Shown in pieces: positions 54,414 to 63,397 of a stretch of DNA of 64,000 bases. Source of the stretch: Agrobacterium tumefaciens. GTDB lineage: Bacteria; Pseudomonadota; Alphaproteobacteria; Rhizobiales; Rhizobiaceae. The stretch lies in assembly GCA_025559845.1 (NCBI GenBank), contig CP048471.1, forward strand, positions 124,001 to 188,000, read 5' to 3'. The notes beneath the pieces were generated by a model. It did no database searches, was not told the DNA's origin, and saw only the letters and a list, made by a program, of their open reading frames with translations. Made by a program: the position numbers and the translations under genes. Each line of letters begins with the position of its first letter. The stretch's first letter is position 1.

Positions 54414-55523
54414 ATGACAGATGATGCTCAGACCCGACAAGATGCCAGGGACGCAGGGAACCGTCTCGTTGCTGGTCACGCTTCTGAAGACCCGTTCGCG
54501 GCGGCATTCAAAGCCACGCGTATGCCGATGCTCATCACCGATCCGCGTCAACCTGACAATCCGATCATCTTCTGTAATACGGCTTTCTCCAAGCTGACTG
54601 GCTATTCCAACGAGGAGTTAATCGGAAAGAACTGCCGTCTCCTTCAGGGACCGAATACCGATCCGGAGGCTGTACAGAAGCTTCGCCAAGCCATTACAGC
54701 AGAGCAGGATCTGTCAATCGATATCCTCAATTACCGGAAGGATGGCTCGGAATTCTGGAACGCCCTTTTTGTCAGTCCGGTTCGCGATGCCTCGGGAACG
54801 GTGATCTATTTCTTTGCCTCGCAACTCGACTTCACAAATATCAAGAGCAAGGAAGCGGAACTCGCCCAAGCACGTCATACCGCCGAAGAGGAAGTAGCGT
54901 TGCGCACCGCGGATCTGACGGATGCCCTTCGCGCTAAAACGGCTCTGGTGCACGAGGTCGATCATAGGGTGAAAAACAACCTGCTGACGATTGCATCGAT
55001 TGTGAAACTTCAAGCGCGTATGACTGAGAATGATGTCGTTGAGCGAACACTCATGTCAGTGCTCAATCGGGTCGAGGCTTTAAGCACGGTCCAGCGTAAG
55101 CTTCTTAACGACGAAGAGGTAGGGTATTTCGACGTCGCAGATTTCGCAAACACCCTGATGCTTGACAAGATAGGTGCGCTCAAGCGCTCGGATATTCAGC
55201 TGACGACGGATCTTCACGAAGTCGTCGTTCCAGCGACTAAGGCATCTCCCCTTGCCCTGATCATCAACGAACTCGTCGGCGACGCGATCCGCAGGGGTTT
55301 GAGCGATGGCGGTGGCGACATCCATCTCGAAATAAGGCGGCTTAACGGGCACTTTTTGATTCGGGTTGTCGACACTGTTTCGCCAGTGGAGGTGGACAAA
55401 GAGGAGGCTGCGTTCAGTCAGAAGATGCTGCAGGCCTGTCTCCTGCAACTTCGTGCCAAGATCGACCGCAAGATTACCGGTCACAAAACAGACGTCTGCG
55501 TCACCTTGTCCGTGAAGGACTGA
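54414..55523 (+). CDS. LOV-domain sensor histidine kinase (HWE/HisKA_2 type)
   Basis: 369 residues. Residues 35-145 form a PAS/LOV domain with GKNCRLLQGPNTDP: Cys74 is the flavin-adduct Cys of blue-light sensors and LQGPNTDP is a LOV hallmark. A coiled coil (SKEAELAQARHTAEEEVALR) leads to the kinase dimerisation domain HEVDHRVKNNLLTIASIVKL with phospho-acceptor His184, then a GHKL-like ATPase (ALIINELVGDAIRRGLSDGG) that seems worn in its G boxes. Known relatives are Brucella LOV-HK and Caulobacter LovK, which tune adhesion, virulence and the general stress response. The next gene is a single-domain response regulator. Confidence 0.88.
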   Translation: MTDDAQTRQDARDAGNRLVAGHASEDPFAAAFKATRMPMLITDPRQPDNPIIFCNTAFSKLTGYSNEELIGKNCRLLQGPNTDPEAVQKLRQAITAEQDLSIDILNYRKDGSEFWNALFVSPVRDASGTVIYFFASQLDFTNIKSKEAELAQARHTAEEEVALRTADLTDALRAKTALVHEVDHRVKNNLLTIASIVKLQARMTENDVVERTLMSVLNRVEALSTVQRKLLNDEEVGYFDVADFANTLMLDKIGALKRSDIQLTTDLHEVVVPATKASPLALIINELVGDAIRRGLSDGGGDIHLEIRRLNGHFLIRVVDTVSPVEVDKEEAAFSQKMLQACLLQLRAKIDRKITGHKTDVCVTLSVKD

Positions 55524-55534
55524 AAGGATTTGCC

Positions 55535-55960
55535 TTGAATATTTTGATTGTCGAGGACGAAGTCCTGCTGGCGATGGAACTGGAAAGCGAAGTGGAGGAC
55601 GCCGGTCATCATGTGGTCGGGACGGCTGCCGATAGCCGCGAAGCCATCGAACTTGCCGACGCGACCTCGCCGCAATTTGCTTTCGTCGATATCCAGTTGC
55701 TCGACGGCCCGACAGGTATCGATGTCGGCCGCTACCTTTCGGAAATAAAAATACCTTTCGTTTTTGTGTCCGGTAATCTCAAGCGTATCCCTGAAGACTT
55801 CGCCGGGGCACTCGGAGCCATCGAAAAGCCTTACACAATAAACGGGCTGCAGAATGCCATGCAATTTCTTCAAGGGGTTGTCGATGGAAGGCCGCCGTCG
55901 GCAGTTCCGCCGCCGAGCCTTGTCCTCTCACCCACCGTTCTTGCAGCACTTGCTGCATGA
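55535..55960 (+). CDS. Single-domain response regulator
   Basis: 141 residues. A receiver domain with the acidic pocket (ILIVEDEVLLAMELE), phospho-acceptor Asp52 (FAFVDIQLLDG), Ser in FVFVSGN and Lys in AIEKPYT; then a Pro/Ala-rich tail without an output domain. The start is TTG 55535, just after AAAGGA and the kinase stop. By analogy with LovR it may drain phosphate from the LOV kinase or pass it on. Co-transcribed with both kinases. Confidence 0.88.
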   Translation: MNILIVEDEVLLAMELESEVEDAGHHVVGTAADSREAIELADATSPQFAFVDIQLLDGPTGIDVGRYLSEIKIPFVFVSGNLKRIPEDFAGALGAIEKPYTINGLQNAMQFLQGVVDGRPPSAVPPPSLVLSPTVLAALAA

Positions 55961-55990
55961 TTATTCCGCGTTTGCGGTTAAGGAAACCCA

Positions 55991-58303
55991 GTGAGTACAC
56001 CGTCAGAGCGCGTCGGCGCGGTTCGAGAGTCAGGTCTGCTTGAAGCTCCGGTTCAGTCGGAATTCCAGGACATCATCGAGGTCGTCAAAGCGGGGCTGAA
56101 CTGTCCCGTGGCGCTTGTGTCGATCCTTGACGAAGATCGCCAGGTATTCATCGCTCACCTCGGTTTGCCGGAAAAATGGGCCGCGGCAGCTGAGACCCCC
56201 CTGACGCACTCGTTTTGCCAACATGTCGTGCGTGACAAACAACCTCTGATCATAGGTGACGCGACGATCCACGATCTTGTTCGGGATAATCTGGCGATTA
56301 CGGATCTGGGCGTAATCTCTTACATGGGGGTTCCAGTCACATTGCCGGACGGAATGGTGATCGGGGCGCTGGCTGCGATCGATGGTGAGCCGCGCACGTG
56401 GACTCAGAGCGAGCTCGAACTGCTCAGTCGGATCGGAAAGGTGGTTTCGAACCAGATTGCCACTTTTCTCTCCGAGCGGCGATGGAGTTGGTTGTTTGAG
56501 CAGCTTGAGGAAGGCATTGTCGTTGGCTCAGTCGTTCGCGATACAGACGGCAAGATCGTCGACTGGCGATATGAAACGGTCAACCCCGCCTGGAGTAAAC
56601 TGGTAGGCTATCCCGACCAACACGTTTCCGGCAGGACGATGCGTCAGATCTTTCCGAGTTTTGAGAAAGAGTGGATCTCCGACGTCGCCGATGTGTTCGG
56701 TACCGGCCAAAACAAGCGGTTTACCCGAAAAGTCGGTTCGCTTGGTCGCTGGTTTGATGGGTACGTGCAAGCGACAGGCCGCGACAAGTTTGTCATCATC
56801 TTTGTCGAGGTGACTGACCGCATGCGGGCACTGGAGGCACTTCAGGAAAGTGAGACAGAACTGCGGCTCATCGTCGAGGGCGCAAAAGACTATACAATTC
56901 TGACAGTCGATAACGAGCACCGCATCAGCAGCTGGTTTGGCGGGGCGCAGGAGACGTTTGGTTGGTCTGAAGCGGAGATGATCGGCCGGCCGTTCGCGGA
57001 GATCTTTACGGAGGAGGATCGAGCGGCAGACATTCCGGCTTTGGAAGTGCGCAAAGCCGCTACAGAAGGCGTCGCAGTTGATCGGCGATGGCATCAGACA
57101 GCGGACGGAGCTAAGGTGTTTCTCGACGGAACCCTTCGCCCGCTTCCAAGCCGCGGTGCCTCATCGATTTCAGGCTTTATCAAGGTCGCACGGAATGCGA
57201 CGGCGCAAAAAGTTGCGGAAGACCGGCAACTGGCATTTCTGGAGCTGGGTGAGAAAATTCGCGAGCTACACGGTGTCACTGATGTGGCATTTGCCGCAGC
57301 CGAGATCATGGCGCGCAATCTGGCAGGCGCCACAAGGGCAGGCTACGGCGTTGTGGATCCGATTGCCGAGACCGTTGAAATGCTGCCAGACTGGCGGGCA
57401 GAAGGGGTTTCTACCGTCTCTGGCCTACACCAGTTTCGAAACTACGGGTCGTACATCGAGAATCTCAAGCTCGGCGAGACGGTTATTATCCCAGACGTGG
57501 CGAAAGATCCCCGAACGTCAGACTCGGCAAAGCTGTTTCATTCGATAGGAATATCCGTTCTCGTCAATGTCCCGATCATTGAGCACGGTGCGTTTGTTGG
57601 AGTGATGTTCGTTCACTACGACAGGCCCCATGACTTCACGACGGAAGAGCGCGATTTTGTCCGCACGATCGCTGATCGCACGCGCGAAGCCATCTCGAGG
57701 ATCCGGGCCGAACAGGAACAGCAGGTTCTGAACCACGAGATCAGTCATCGCCTGAAGAACACGATGGCAATGGTCCAGGCGATTGCAACGCAGACCTTGC
57801 GGCCAGTGACAGATCGACGGCCAGTCGAGGCATTTACGAACCGTCTCCACGCGCTCTCCAAAGCGCATGAGGTTCTGCTGGGGCAGGATTGGTCTTCCGC
57901 GCGTATGGTGGCCGTCATTGATTCCGTTCTTCGTCAGCTGTCACTACCCGAGCGTTACTCGATGTCTGGTCCAGACCTGGAGCTTGGACCGCGCTCGGCT
58001 CTTTCGCTGGCTCTATTGATGCATGAACTTGGCACCAACGCCCTGAAATATGGGGCATGGTCGAACGATGCGGGCACGGTTACGGTTCGTTGGACAACGC
58101 AAGAGGGCAACGGAGACACTGCGCTTGTTCTTGACTGGAACGAGCACAATGGCCCCCCGCTTGTTGCTCCCTCGGGTAAAGGTTTTGGCTCAAAACTCAT
58201 ACGACTTGGATTGATGGGAACAGGCGGCGCAGAAATCAATTACTATCCGGATGGATTGCGAGTGACGATGCAAGCATTGGTTTCACAGCTGAGGCAATCA
58301 TGA
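55991..58303 (+). CDS. GAF-PAS-PAS-GAF sensor histidine kinase (HWE/HisKA_2 type)
   Basis: 770 residues, no membrane span, so a cytosolic sensor. Domains in order: GAF (20-160; VALVSILDEDRQVFIAHLGL), PAS (165-275), PAS (285-405; AEMIGRPFAEIFTEEDR), a second GAF (420-570; GVDPIAETV-type core), then the kinase with EISHRLKNTMAMVQAIATQT (His586) and a GHKL ATPase (LMHELGTNALKYGAWSN, GFGSKLIRLGLMGTGG). Start GTG 55991. The following receiver gene overlaps its stop. It is likely to work with the LOV kinase in one network; ligands are unknown. Confidence 0.9.
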   Translation: MSTPSERVGAVRESGLLEAPVQSEFQDIIEVVKAGLNCPVALVSILDEDRQVFIAHLGLPEKWAAAAETPLTHSFCQHVVRDKQPLIIGDATIHDLVRDNLAITDLGVISYMGVPVTLPDGMVIGALAAIDGEPRTWTQSELELLSRIGKVVSNQIATFLSERRWSWLFEQLEEGIVVGSVVRDTDGKIVDWRYETVNPAWSKLVGYPDQHVSGRTMRQIFPSFEKEWISDVADVFGTGQNKRFTRKVGSLGRWFDGYVQATGRDKFVIIFVEVTDRMRALEALQESETELRLIVEGAKDYTILTVDNEHRISSWFGGAQETFGWSEAEMIGRPFAEIFTEEDRAADIPALEVRKAATEGVAVDRRWHQTADGAKVFLDGTLRPLPSRGASSISGFIKVARNATAQKVAEDRQLAFLELGEKIRELHGVTDVAFAAAEIMARNLAGATRAGYGVVDPIAETVEMLPDWRAEGVSTVSGLHQFRNYGSYIENLKLGETVIIPDVAKDPRTSDSAKLFHSIGISVLVNVPIIEHGAFVGVMFVHYDRPHDFTTEERDFVRTIADRTREAISRIRAEQEQQVLNHEISHRLKNTMAMVQAIATQTLRPVTDRRPVEAFTNRLHALSKAHEVLLGQDWSSARMVAVIDSVLRQLSLPERYSMSGPDLELGPRSALSLALLMHELGTNALKYGAWSNDAGTVTVRWTTQEGNGDTALVLDWNEHNGPPLVAPSGKGFGSKLIRLGLMGTGGAEINYYPDGLRVTMQALVSQLRQS

Positions 58304-58680
58304 TGATGGCTGAGATTACGAACAACGTTGCGATCATCCTGGTAGTCGAAGACGAACCGCTGTTGCGTCTGGCTGCCGTCGACCTCGTTGAAGCGGCAGG
58401 ATATCAAACGCTTGCCGCGGCAGATGCGACAGAAGCCGTGGCCATTCTGGAGGAACGCGACGATATTCGCATTGTGTTTACTGACGTCGATATGCCGCGT
58501 GGCGTCGACGGCATGCGCCTTGCGGCCATCATTCGTGATAGGTGGCCGCCAATCAAGGTGATCGTGGTTTCGGGACATATCGAGGACCCTGGCTGGCGGA
58601 TTCCTGCTGAAACGGTGTTTTTCGCCAAGCCGTACCGGGAAGATCAGATTGTCGAGGCTATCAGGCAGATGCTTCAATAA
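58300..58680 (+). CDS. Single-domain response regulator, second
   Basis: 126 residues, a lone receiver domain: ILVVEDEPLLRLAAVDLVEA, Asp62 in VFTDVDMPRG, VVSGHI and FFAKPYREDQI. This is the FixJ-less class that accompanies HWE kinases in rhizobia. ATG 58300 overlaps the kinase stop by four bases; Met 58303 or 58306 are also possible. Last gene of the operon. Confidence 0.9.
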   Translation: MMMAEITNNVAIILVVEDEPLLRLAAVDLVEAAGYQTLAAADATEAVAILEERDDIRIVFTDVDMPRGVDGMRLAAIIRDRWPPIKVIVVSGHIEDPGWRIPAETVFFAKPYREDQIVEAIRQMLQ

Positions 58681-58830
58681 AAGGCATAATCCGATCAGAG
58701 GCAAGATTTGCCATTCACACAGGAGGCTAAGAGCATGTTCGTTAGCCACCCTGAAAGGGTTGTGCTGCGTGATGCACCGACACCCTGAACTGTTATGTTT
58801 GGCATCTCCGCCGTCGAAGCGATACAACTC

Positions 58831-59784
58831 ATGCAGGTCATCGATCATTTCAATCTTCGTTCCTTCGACCTAAATCTTCTCGTCGCCTTCGATGCGATGA
58901 TGGAAGAGATGAGTGTAACGCGCGCAGCACACACAACGATTGAAAATCCAGCAGCCCGCCATGAGCCATAACATAGGCACCCTTCGCACGCTGTTTCAGG
59001 ATGCTGTTCATCCGTGTCGGGCAGCTGATGAAGCCGACGGCGCGGGCGCTCAATTTGTCTGGCCCGGTGCGGCAGGCTCTGCGACAGGCGCAAGCGGCGA
59101 TGTTGATGGCGGATGCCTTCGATCCGGCGACCGAACGTCGAACATTCCGGCTGGGGCTTTCCAGCGAGGTGGAACTGCTATTGCTGCCCGATCTGACAGC
59201 GCGGTTGCGGGATGTCCCCCGGGTATTCGTATTCTGGCCCGAGATGGCGATGCGGCAGAAGTCGATGGGATGATGGATGCGGGCGTCATCGATCTGTCTG
59301 TAGGGTGCAGTTACCTGCCGGACTCACGGCACCATTGCGAACCGCTTTATCAATCCAGCGTATTGTGCTGTTTCAATCCGCAATTGCTAACGCTTACCAA
59401 CCCGGTGAGCATGGATGACTATTTGGCCGCACAACTTGCGGTGATCTCGCAGACCGACAGCCTGCATGGCTGCGTCAAGGATGCTCTGAGCATGCGGGTG
59501 TAGAGCTGGAAGTGGTGGCGGCGGCTCCCGATTTCATGTCGATATTGGCCACGGCGCGCTCGTCTGCGGTGATTTCCACCGTATCTTCGCGCAACGCGCT
59601 TCGTTATGGGCCGCTGTTGGGACTTGAGGTCAGCCCGGTGCCACTGGCACTTTCTTTTCCGCCCGTGGCAATGGTTTGGCCGCTTCATATGGAAAGCGAT
59701 CTTGGCTGCGCATGGTTGCGGCAACAAATCCGTCAGGCGATGCTAAGAACAAATGGGAGCAACGCCGCGGATATTACGGCGTGA
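58831..59784 (+). pseudogene. LysR-family regulator broken by about four frameshifts
   Basis: Pieces in successive frames make one LysR protein. ATG 58831 gives NLRSFDLNLLVAFDAMMEEM. From 58940 KIQQPAMSHNIGTLRTLFQD. From 59001 LFIRVGQLMKPTARALNLSG, and on to RLRDV. From about 59215 GIRILARDGDAAEVDGMMDA, and on to KDAL. From about 59505 ELEVVAAAPDFMSILATARS to the end at TGA 59784. The winged helix and effector domain are all present, about 300 residues, but need four frame changes. A true pseudogene or a stretch of poor sequence. Confidence 0.8.
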
Positions 59785-59818
59785 CGGGCGTGGCGATCAG
59801 CATGTGTCTGAAGTCCTA

Positions 59819-59840
59819 ACGCCTTGATGGGATACGCACC
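59819..59840 (+). repeat. 22-nt recurring motif, left flank of VapBC copy 2
   Basis: ACGCCTTGATGGGATACGCA plus CC, followed by TGTGACCCGCGATAGGTCTG as in copy 1. It begins 35 bases after the LysR pseudogene. Confidence 0.65.
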
Positions 59841-59938
59841 TGTGACCCGCGATAGGTCTGGTGGCAATGGACCGCTCGTGAGGCGTGGATCATGGCACCA
59901 ACTGGTGCTAGAATCGTATCAAAATTTGGGAGCCAACT

Positions 59939-60139
59939 ATGCGATCGACTATCAGTCTTGACGACAAGCTCATGGAACGTGCCAAGTCTCTTACAGGCAC
60001 GAAGGAAACGGCGGCGCTGGTGCGTCAAGCACTCGAGACTTTGGTACGAGTCGAATCCGGCAAACGGCTGATTGCTCTTGGCGGTACTATGCCCGAGGCC
60101 GAAGTAGCGCCTCGCCGCCGGAGCGAAGTGAGCATGTGA
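59939..60139 (+). CDS. vapB: VapB-type antitoxin, copy 2
   Basis: 66 residues, differing from copy 1 only by Lys for Glu near residue 10 and Met for Lys at the end. The palindromic operator upstream (59888-59915) has four mispairs, so autoregulation may be weaker than in copy 1. The stop overlaps the vapC GTG by four bases. Confidence 0.88.
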   Translation: MRSTISLDDKLMERAKSLTGTKETAALVRQALETLVRVESGKRLIALGGTMPEAEVAPRRRSEVSM

Positions 60140-60519
60140 TCCTTGTCGACAGCTCAATCTGGATTGATCATTTTCGACACGGCGGCTCGGAGTTGACCAA
60201 AATCATCGGAGATGATCAGTTGCTTTGCCACCCGTTCGTTGTCGGCGAGCTGGCTCTGGGCAGTCTGCGAGATCGGGATGCGGTACTAGCGTTTCTCGCA
60301 GCTCAGCGTGAGGCAGTCGTCGCGACACATGCAGAGGTGATGACCGTCATTGACCGCTATTCGGTATTCAGCATGGGAATCGGCTATACTGATGTCCATC
60401 TGTTGACCTCAACCCTCCTCGATCAACGATCAAGCTTGTGGACGAGGGATAACCGCCTCGCGGCTGCGGCTCAGAAGGTTGGCGCGGCGCTTTATCCTTC
60501 CGCGAATATTCCTCACTAG
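60136..60519 (+). CDS. vapC: VapC-type PIN-domain toxin, copy 2
   Basis: 127 residues with the same acidic active site as copy 1 (Asp5, GELALG, GYTDVHLL, WTRDNRL). Changes from copy 1 include Gly for Asp at residue 17, Val for Ala after the third acidic residue, Gln for Arg and Asn for Lys. None touches a catalytic residue, so it should be active. Cross-neutralisation by either VapB is likely. Confidence 0.9.
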   Translation: MILVDSSIWIDHFRHGGSELTKIIGDDQLLCHPFVVGELALGSLRDRDAVLAFLAAQREAVVATHAEVMTVIDRYSVFSMGIGYTDVHLLTSTLLDQRSSLWTRDNRLAAAAQKVGAALYPSANIPH

Positions 60520-60554
60520 ACTTCCGGCGAGGAGCTCTGGGGCGCTGATAGCTG

Positions 60555-60576
60555 AGCTCTTGATAGGAATCATATG
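60555..60576 (+). repeat. 22-nt recurring motif, right flank of VapBC copy 2, truncated
   Basis: AGCTCTTGATAGGA matches the right flank of copy 1, then the sequence turns into the toxin fragment. The distance from the left copy is 736 bases, almost the same as in copy 1. Confidence 0.6.
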
Positions 60577-60806
60577 TTCTGGCCATTCCTGTGCGCCATG
60601 AAGCACTTGAAGAATTCGAATGTCGTTTCAGTGATGTGGGGCGTCCCCTTGATAACGATTTCGCGTGTGCCAGCAATGCTGCCCACGCGCCCACTGGCAG
60701 GAAAATCGAGTAAACGACGGGTAGAAGCGACAATCCGCTCATCGATCAGAACGGCGGCGGCAGGATGATCTGCCTCAATGTACGTAAAGATGGCGTCGCG
60801 ATCCGA
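60572..60806 (-). pseudogene. RelE/ParE toxin remnant with deletion and frameshift
   Basis: The minus strand encodes SDRDAIFTYIEADHPAAAVL, RRLLDFPASGRVGSIAGT and VIKGTPHI, then a 5-6 codon deletion with a frame change before RILQVLHGAQEWPEH. The first 11 codons of the toxin are missing: homology stops at CGATCCGA, the same point as in the 23567-23620 scrap. No antitoxin is attached. More diverged from the intact copy than the fragment at 20652. Confidence 0.8.
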
Positions 60807-61142
60807 TGGGCGCTGTGTAACCAGTCCCGGCTGTGGCAGCCGGACTCGTCGAGGCAGGGTTTGCGGGCAGATCGGCGGCGCCTGTTTGTACCGGGGGATC
60901 GGTGGCCTCTCCCCACCATTCTCCACCGGGCCTAGGGAGAGCAAGGCTCCGAAGCGGAAAGAGCAGGGATGCGATTGATACCGCGGAGGCGGGTCAATTC
61001 TCGTTAGAAACGCCGGGTCTTTTCTTAATCCCGATCAACAGCATGTCGAAATGCCGAGGTGCCTTGGCGTTTGGGTATCTGCGTTAGGCAGACAATGGTT
61101 CTCCGTTGCGAAAGATTATCCTATGCTCGGTGAGTCGGCTGG
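60807..61142. other. Intergenic region, no gene recognised
   Basis: About 335 bases after the toxin remnant. Short plus frames only; no ribosome site or family seen. Confidence 0.45.
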
Positions 61143-61340
61143 CTAGCTCTCTAACTCTGAACTGGATTGGTCTAGTCGACGTTCCAGGCGAGATAACGCC
61201 AACTTCAATTGGTAAAGTTTGCTAGCGTTTTCTTGCGAAGTCCCTTGCTCTATGCGTGCAATCGCTCGCTCGAGTTCGCTTCGCTCGCGTAGTTCTAGGA
61301 GTCTCTTCGTAGTTTCATTCAGTCCTAACCCAAATAGCAT
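61143..61340 (-). CDS. Small coiled-coil protein (65 aa)
   Basis: ATG 61338-61340 follows GAGGGACAAT. The product (TKRLLELRERSELERAIARI, KLYQLKLALSRLERRLDQSS) shows heptad spacing of Leu and Ile and many charges, so a coiled coil is likely. No family recognised. It stands between toxin remnants and the SDR pseudogene. Confidence 0.5.
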   Translation of the reverse strand: MLFGLGLNETTKRLLELRERSELERAIARIEQGTSQENASKLYQLKLALSRLERRLDQSSSELES

Positions 61341-61579
61341 ATTGTCCCTCGTTCGCTCCGCGGACTTTGCACCTATTTTTACCTATGCGAGCGACAGGCG
61401 GAAGGCACATTCGACGTATTTCACCCGACTTTCTTTTGTCGCTGGATGCGGACAGGTCACGCCCGTACTGCCGAGGCCAAGGTGGAGCAAAGGAGTGACG
61501 ACAGGCTTCCAGTATGTTGTGCTTATAAGTGACATAAGCTTGTTAAACTGGCTTTTCGAGCTTGCGCTGAAGCTCTGTT

Positions 61580-62388
61580 TTACACCTCGGAGATCCCAAA
61601 CGTTTTCCTGATGCCGATATCCAATGCCTTTGCTGGAACAAACCGCCTCAGACGACTGAGGAGTGTTGCCTTGTTTCCAACCGGCCTGCGCATTTTATGA
61701 GGACCAGTGATTGCTAACATGATTTCGGCAGCCACAGTCTGAGGACTGCTTGCTGTCCTAATGGCGGCGAGAACGGCCTCATTGGATGTGGCTAATTGAT
61801 GAGCGTAGTCGTCAATGCGCGTCTCCGTCTGCTTCGCATTGACATCGAGACTTGTTCTCGTGAACGTCGGCTCAACTAGGACAGAGCGAATGTTGAATTG
61901 CCGAACTTCGTGGTCAAGCGTTTCAGACAGTCCCTCCAGGGCATGCTTGCTGCTGGCATAAAGGCCCATATAAGGTGCGGGGAGGAAGCCGAGGACCGAG
62001 CTGACATTAACAATCAGGCCGGAATTCTGCTGACGCATCGCAGGCAATACCGCTCGTGCGCAGTGAGCCAAAGAGTTTGGTTTCAAAAAGGGCCTTCGCC
62101 TCATCGTCCGACGTGCCTTCGACCGGCCCGACAAGAGAGACGCCTGCATTGTTCACCACGACATCAATCCGACCTGAACGGGACAGATCCCCAATCGATG
62201 AATTGCCTCACCGACTCGTCATTGTCCACATCGAGACGTCCGTACTCGACACCAGGAACCGGTCCACTTTTGTCCGGATTGCGCGATCCTGCAAAGACCT
62301 TGAACCCATTCTGGGACAGCAACCTCACGGTCGCCTGCCCTATACCCGAGGATGCTCCGGTCACCACAACAATCTTGTCTCTCGACAT
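61580..62388 (-). pseudogene. Short-chain dehydrogenase/reductase with two frameshifts
   Basis: ATG 62386-62388 opens KIVVVTGASSGIGQATVRLL (cofactor loop TGASSGIG) and runs to about 62190. The next frame carries RIDVVVNNAGVSLVGPVEGT, and on to LRTSG. A third frame from about 62060 gives AVLPAMRQQNSGLIVNVSSV and LYASSKHALEGLSETLDHEV with the catalytic Tyr and Lys. Joined, it is a normal SDR of about 265 residues; two single-base changes break it. A perfect inverted repeat lies in its promoter. Confidence 0.8.
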
Positions 62389-62435
62389 CTACGCTCTCCA
62401 AAATTAGTGTTGGATTAGAAATCAATTTAGATTTC

Positions 62436-62468
62436 GCTTGCAATCTATAATTCCATTAGATTGCAAGC
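62436..62468. promoter_or_regulatory. Inverted repeat between the SDR gene and a short plus ORF
   Basis: Perfect 12-base arms GCTTGCAATCTA and TAGATTGCAAGC around a 9-base spacer. Typical size for a TetR, MarR or HxlR operator in a divergent promoter. Confidence 0.65.
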
Positions 62469-62503
62469 TAAATAAAACGCATTTGCAGAAATTGAGGAGG
62501 CGG

Positions 62504-62584
62504 ATGGTCAGTCGACACGACATGTGGGTGAATCGCCTCGACGCGGGAAACAGCGGTCGAGTTAATGCGGCGGTTCTTGCCTGA
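62504..62584 (+). pseudogene. Start of a lost gene, possibly the divergent regulator (26 aa)
   Basis: ATG 62504 has an excellent GAGGAGGCGG ribosome site. The product (MVSRHDMWVNRLDAGNSGRV, 26 residues) is too short for a known protein. Its place opposite the SDR gene, next to a large operator, suggests the N-terminus of a regulator whose rest has been deleted. Speculative. Confidence 0.35.
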
Positions 62585-62620
62585 GGAGTGACAGGTGTGA
62601 GGGATGCTTATGCCATCAAG

Positions 62621-63209
62621 TCACGCCGTTCGCCTGTCCACTGATGGATTGCCCAGCGCACGCTGGAACGCGGATCGTTGCTCGCCTCTTTCGACGTAGT
62701 CCTGCAAGCCCGGACTATCCAGCAGAATATCAGAGTGCTTGAGCGGCCGCAGTACGCTCACCATCATGAGATCACCGGCGCTGAACTGAGCCCCCCTCAA
62801 GCCACTCTTTCCCTCCAAGCGTATCGCCCAGTTGCTGGAGCCGCTGACTGAGATGACCAACGCTGCCGGAGGCGATACAGGGTTCGATCGTATTAACTGC
62901 TGCAAACATCCACATGATGGAACGCGAGCACGCATTCGCTTCATCGGGAAGGAGGCCGCCGAAACGCTGTGCTATGTGAAGCACGATCGCACCGGATTCG
63001 AAAAGAATGAGATCGCCCTCCTGGTAGATCGGCATCTGGCCGAACGGCTGCTTTTCCAGATATTCGGTGCGGCGCATCTCGGAAAAAGCCAGGTGCCGTA
63101 GAGTGTAAGGCTGGCCGACTTCCTCGAGAGCCCACCTGACGCGCATATCCCGGTGATATCCTCTACCCCCGTCCGGAGGATGTTTGAAAATGGATACGAC
63201 GGGGTTCAT
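62621..63209 (-). pseudogene. Glutathione S-transferase with one frameshift
   Basis: ATG 63207-63209 (GAGGAG upstream) opens VVSIFKHPPDGGRGYHRDMR, a GST thioredoxin fold with FGQMPIYQEGDLILFESGAI as the glutathione-binding strand. The helical domain begins at ANACSRSIMWMFAAVNTIEP. After GKEWLEG near 62795 the frame changes and continues AQFSAGDLMMVSVLRPLKHS and DYVERGEQRSAFQRALGN to 62621. The joined protein has about 195 residues, near full length. Only one base separates it from a working gene. Confidence 0.8.
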
Positions 63210-63397
63210 GGAAAGGCTCCTCATTGGCAGGATTGAAGCGGGACGAAGACATGGCTTCCGAAAGGGTTCAGTGGGCACACAAAACACACGCCACTCTCGC
63301 CAAAGGAGTATGACCCCTCCGCAGCATCATCTGCTGCGGAGGCGCGGGTTGGCTATTCCGCAGCAAGCGAATGTTGAGCTGTTTCCGTATTCCCGTG

